Part shown: piece after piece, positions 8,085 to 11,070 of the stretch
Numbering within the stretch: position 1 is the first letter of the stretch
How the letters are laid out: each line of letters opens with the position of its first letter
Origin: Leucogyrophana mollusca
Lineage: Eukaryota; Basidiomycota; Agaricomycetes; Boletales
DNA length: 11,070 nucleotides
Assembly: GCA_021014945.1 (NCBI GenBank)
Contig: MU266853.1
Location: forward strand, 1 to 11,070
Direction: 5' to 3'
Notes under the pieces: model-generated
Told to the model about the DNA's origin: nothing
Databases searched by the model: none
Seen by the model: only the letters and a program-made list of their open reading frames with translations
Made by a program: the position numbers and the translations under genes

Positions 8085-9105
8085 CCTCCATGTTGGGCTA
8101 CAGACTCCAAGACGAAACTCTCGAAGGAATGCTGAAGCTCGGCATTGGCCGAGGACGCTCTTTCTGTAACTGTAAGTACCACCCTTTGCCCGACCGCACC
8201 CAAGGGCCTCTGTCATTTTACCTGGGATGTCTCAGAGTTCATTACAGAGAGACTTCCTTCCGATGTATTCGGAAGTTAATGCGCGTTTGATTGCTCGTTT
8301 TCTGACATGTCGCCATGATCGACCCATAGATCCGACCACGCAGAGCCCCACCTCAAAGCTCTCGCCATCCTGCCCGATGGCCTGACGGACCGACCCTCCC
8401 TGACATCGGGCACAGTGCCGTCACGAACGTAACTGCACAACCCTCCGCCGGCGTCACGTAGTTGAGATGTTTGGCGCTCATTGGGCGGGACGAGGCGCTG
8501 CTCGGGAGGTGATCTATCGGGGTCGTGGCGGGTGAAAGCGGTACGTCCTGACGATTCACTGTATCTCTGACGTGATTTGATTCAGGGTCTACACGACCCC
8601 CGTCAGCCTATCCGCGGCCGCCGTCAAGTCCATCTGCAAACTACACCAAGTCCACCTGCGACCACGCCAAGCCTCCACCAGATACGCCCTGGCTGCGATC
8701 CACGAGCACGTCGATCCCCACACTCCGACTCCTGCGCACCTCTGCGCACCTGCTATCCACTCACCCAGTATTCGAGTAGCCCCACGCAAGATCCCGCGTC
8801 CGCCCTCACCACGTGCGCTCCGCACACATCCCTCTCCCTCTCCGCACTCTCCAGGAACCCTCCATCACTGAGCACACCCCCCTCCACTGGTCCGTCGTCC
8901 AGGCGCCACACCCGCAACATCGCCACACTACCAACCAAACCCACACACCCCGAACCACCCCATCGCACCGTGCAGACCTCCTCCTCGCACTCCTCCGCTA
9001 CGCCGCGCCCCTCACGCCTATAACCATCTCGGACCTCCAGCACGCGTACCTCGTGACTTCGAACCAGGTGCTATTACCCGCTCTGCACGGCGGAGGGTGC
9101 CGCTC
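8085..9105 (+). pseudogene. Ankyrin-like family relic D (longest copy)
   Basis: Reads as a decayed multi-exon gene. Blocks in order: LQDETLEGMLKLGIGRGRSF (about 8105-8164); a donor GTAAGT at 8172 and an acceptor CCCATAG at 8329 (a 158-base intron); SDHAEPHLKALAILPDGLTD; GVT-stop-LRCLALIGRDEALLG (stop TAG 8459-8461); a 45-base intron at 8541-8585; VYTTPVSLSAAAVKSICKLH then RYALAAIHEHVDPHTP; EHTPLHWSVVQ (8870-8902); and DLLLALLRYAAPLTPITISD to about 9090. The TPLHWSVV..LLLALLRYAAPLT pattern is ankyrin-like. Defects: several stops, a 10-base local duplication (TGCGCACCTC/TGCGCACCTG, about 8732-8751) that shifts frame, and no coherent end. About 7877-8084, between it and the DUF6535 gene, shows no further gene and should hold that gene's promoter. 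Function and family name unknown. Confidence 0.6.
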
Positions 9106-9774
9106 CACGCGATTGACGGCGAAGCACGGCCAAGCTCTCTCGTGAGATCACATTTCCCTTGTCACGCGCAACTAACCAACACCACGCCCACGCCCAACAT
9201 GGCGGGGGTTTCACGCTCGGTGACGCGGGTCCTTGTACTGACGCTGCTTGATGTATCTGACATGTCATTATTGTCATGTGGCTAATTGGTCTTTACTTAA
9301 ACGGTGTGCAGCTTTTGGTTTTGTATTCTTGTCATCGAGTACCCCCCACATTGTGAATCTATCAAAACATTTGCGTGTCAAACTGCCGAACGCGATTGGT
9401 AGGTCGTTGAATTCGCGGTAGGAAAGATCGGATGGGCGCTGCGAGACTGAGCTGGTCCAGATACGAGCAGAGCAACGCTTCTTTCCTATGGGGACCCTCG
9501 CTCTCTTGCAGCTACGTGTGTACCCCCCTAATTTCCTCCTTGTTCTACCCCTCCGTCAGAACCAAGAACGAAGGCATGGTAACAGTACGAAGTGTACGAA
9601 CGTGGACTTTCACCTCTCTCAAAACGGCGCAGTGTCCCCTTAAGCCCCAGGGATAAGCCCCGAGGGAATAGAGGCGGCCCGACGGCGGGCTGGTGATCAC
9701 GCGTCCATTAACTCCAGACTGCATGAATAAGCCTACTAGACAAGTGACTCACTAGGCGTATTACGCATATTCAC
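9106..9774. other. Region without a recognisable gene, about 670 bases
   Basis: The ankyrin-like relic fades out by about 9105 and the C-terminal stop of the right-hand synthetase relic lies at 9775. Between them the longest frame (9432-9656, plus) has no recognisable domain. I found no repeat in common with the rest of the window. Confidence 0.5.
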
Positions 9775-10567
9775 CTATACTCCCAACGGCCTCGGCACCT
9801 CAAATAACGTTACCCGCTGCAAACGCGTCCCTGCCTCCCCAGCCCGGCAAACTCCACCACTCCTCGCCCCACAAAATCTATCGTCCGCTTCCCCGCAGAG
9901 ACACCCAGCGCATCGAGGAGTTGATCAGCCGTCGCAAGTGCGAACGGCTGCAGGCACGTCCCGCAGACGCGCAGCATCTCGAACGCGGTGAGGTATACGG
10001 CTTGGCCTGCGTGGGTGGCGGTGGGTGATAAATTTGGCGAGGGGGGTCGGCGAGGATGGAGGATAGATACAGGAGGACTTAGTAGAACATACACACGCGA
10101 TCACCATCGAGCTTCTTTCCAGAGCGCAGAAAATATACGCACCAGTTTCAAGCACGAGATGATCCCATCAGGGTAAGCTGAGGAGATCGGAGAGAGTGTA
10201 AGCCAGACTTGTTGACGGCTTTGCGGTGCGTGTCTTCTGTCGTACGCCTGAAGGCTGTACATTTAATGTTCGTGTGTGTCACCAAGGTCTGTGCGTGATG
10301 AAGAAGTCGAACAATAGGAAAGACAAACGCAAAGACGCGCTCGAAATTGATGATTGAGCTTGTCGCATAGCTGGCGAGGTTCGAGGTCCTGATCCTGTAC
10401 CGCCTTCTGGATCTTGAACGTGTGCTCGTTTGTGCTGGCGAGGAACGACAGGTCTTGATGGGTTGGTTAGTCGGGAGAAACGGGCGAATGTGTCAGCGGT
10501 TACGAGAGATTAGAGGTGGTCTATGTGAGGAGCTGTTTTCTGGTCAGTTGTTGTACGAAAAGAACGG
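9775..10567 (-). pseudogene. Methionyl-tRNA synthetase relic 2 (mitochondrial type), internally deleted
   Basis: N-terminal part, leftwards from 10540: TAPHIDHL, a TAA stop (10510-10512), SLVTADTFARFSRL, then after a frame change LASTNEHTFKIQKAVQ and LEPRQLCDKLNHQF. These match the family's HIGH region and the GTDEHGLKIQ block. A 52-base intron (10289-10340) is followed by TNIKCTAFRRTTEDTHRKAV and VWLTLSPI. After a second intron-like gap (10007-10142) comes a C-terminal exon: AVYLTAFEMLRVCGTCLQPF, then ADQLLDALGVSAGKRT, the conserved end of the anticodon-binding domain. A one-base frame change near 9815 leads to RVTLFEVPRPLGV and TAG at 9775-9777. The middle of the enzyme, including KMSKS, is missing; HIGH reads HIDH; the first donor is GC. 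It is a non-functional copy of the segment at 1-560. Confidence 0.8.
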
Positions 10568-10590
10568 AGAAGCTGGATAGGAAGAGGCAT
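10004..10590. repeat. Right copy of a diverged direct repeat (left copy 41-595)
   Basis: 41-595 and 10004-10590 align along their length in the same orientation, starting at TTGGCCTGCGTGGGTGG and ending near GGATAG(A/G)AAGAG. A 99-base piece (from ATTGATGA(C/T)TGAGCTTG to GCCGGCGAGG/GCTGGCGAGG) has about 13 differences by eye count. Length differences are small indels. Both copies carry the same synthetase relic, so the repeat is a segmental duplication rather than a transposon terminal repeat; no target-site duplication or TG..CA ends are seen at the borders. Confidence 0.85.
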
Positions 10591-10854
10591 GCATCTAAAA
10601 ATTGACCTGGCGAAAATCCAGTATTTTAGTGGTCCGTTTGGGATAGCTCAGGAACTTATGAGGGTCCGAACAATCCCGCAACGGAGATCGGATGCTTTTG
10701 GATTAGGCAGCAATATATCTTCAGCGGGGGCTCGATAAGATATTCGACAACTTATCACGATAAACAAACCATTTTTTGATCTTATCCATTCGTTATCAAG
10801 CATCAATCGCACTATCATTTATAGCAAAAGATCGAGGAATTGCACAAATGCTAG
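10591..10854. other. AT-rich spacer with clustered GATAA/TTATC motifs
   Basis: Homology to the left synthetase copy stops at about 10590. The following 260 bases have no open frame of note. Five GATAA/TTATC motifs lie in 64 bases (10734, 10752, 10759, 10782, 10793), in both orientations. Since a transposase-like gene ends just to the right, this may be the subterminal region of a DNA transposon. That is inference; no terminal inverted repeat can be tested with only one end in the window. Confidence 0.3.
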
Positions 10855-11070
10855 CTACGCAAACTCTGTAAGTAGTGTGTGGTAAATCTCCTTGTCCGCG
10901 AAGTTGTTCAAGTAAAACTGGTTGTATAACTCCAAAGATGTCTTCGCGCTAACATCGCGCTTGAGGCGCTGACCATACACAGGAACGAGCTCCACGGGGT
11001 GAGTGATATCCGTAAGCGCAACAACAGCGCCGACTCTCAGCCCATTTTGCGTGAACCGTCTCTCGACCGT
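10855..11070 (-). CDS. C-terminal end of a transposase-associated protein (Plavaka/CACTA-like, DUF6830-like), partial
   Basis: The minus strand is open from the window edge to TAG at 10855-10857, giving 71 residues with no stop. It includes LTDITHPVELVPVYGQR, then SLELYNQFYLNNFADKEIYH and TLL near the end. I recall the pattern HPVELVPVYG followed by SLELY..FYLN.F.DKE.YHTL at the C-terminus of basidiomycete proteins encoded by Plavaka-type (CACTA superfamily) elements, in the region called DUF6830. This attribution is from memory of the pattern and is not certain. The frame shows clean coding character and no damage in the visible part. The gene enters from the right and its catalytic part lies outside the window. 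Confidence 0.55.
   Translation of the reverse strand, partial: TVERRFTQNGLRVGAVVALTDITHPVELVPVYGQRLKRDVSAKTSLELYNQFYLNNFADKEIYHTLLTEFA

Noticed and set aside
8577..9023. Plus-strand frame of 148 codons rich in Pro, Ser and Thr as a secreted mucin-like protein
   Set aside because: It is a shifted frame over the ankyrin-like exon of relic D; the composition comes from C-rich DNA, and the conserved blocks are in the other frames.
1..10590. Long terminal repeats of a retrotransposon (direct repeats at 41-595 and 10004-10590)
   Set aside because: The repeats encode parts of a tRNA synthetase, lack TG..CA ends and target-site duplications, and no gag, protease, reverse transcriptase or integrase frame lies between them.
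1..11070. CRISPR array, bacterial operon or phage features
   Set aside because: No regularly spaced repeats, and the introns and gene families are fungal.

Overview
The window looks like nuclear DNA of a filamentous basidiomycete, most likely an Agaricomycete. It has one long protein gene split by short introns (49-57 bases, GT..AG), and that protein fits the fungal DUF6535 membrane family, which as far as I know is expanded in mushroom-forming fungi. The relics around it also carry 45-52 base introns. The taxon is inferred from gene families and intron size, not from a marker gene.

Layout. At 1-560 (minus) lies a decayed piece of a mitochondrial-type methionyl-tRNA synthetase gene. From 886 to 2112 (plus) are three decayed pieces (A, B, C) of one unnamed multi-exon gene family with an ankyrin-like segment. 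At 2724-2896 an 85-base unit occurs twice in tandem; it appears to derive from an intron/exon boundary of that same family. From 2897 to 4160 I see no gene. From 4161 to 7876 (minus) is the only gene that looks intact: a five-exon gene for a DUF6535 membrane protein of about 1165 residues with an internal 74-residue duplication. From 8085 to 9105 (plus) is the longest ankyrin-like relic (D). From 9775 to 10567 (minus) is a second methionyl-tRNA synthetase relic, homologous to the one at the left edge. After an AT-rich spacer, the right edge (10855-11070, minus) holds the last 71 residues of what resembles a Plavaka/CACTA-type transposase-associated protein.

The picture is a repeat-rich accessory region. 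A live DUF6535 gene sits inside duplicated, dying gene fragments, bracketed by two copies of the same synthetase relic. Both synthetase copies share a defect in the ATP-binding HIGH motif and the same missing middle, so the duplication probably followed loss of function. Copies A and D of the ankyrin-like family share a stop codon where copies B and C have sense codons. I see no multi-gene system in which the genes act together. The interest lies in the duplication history and in the DUF6535 protein itself.
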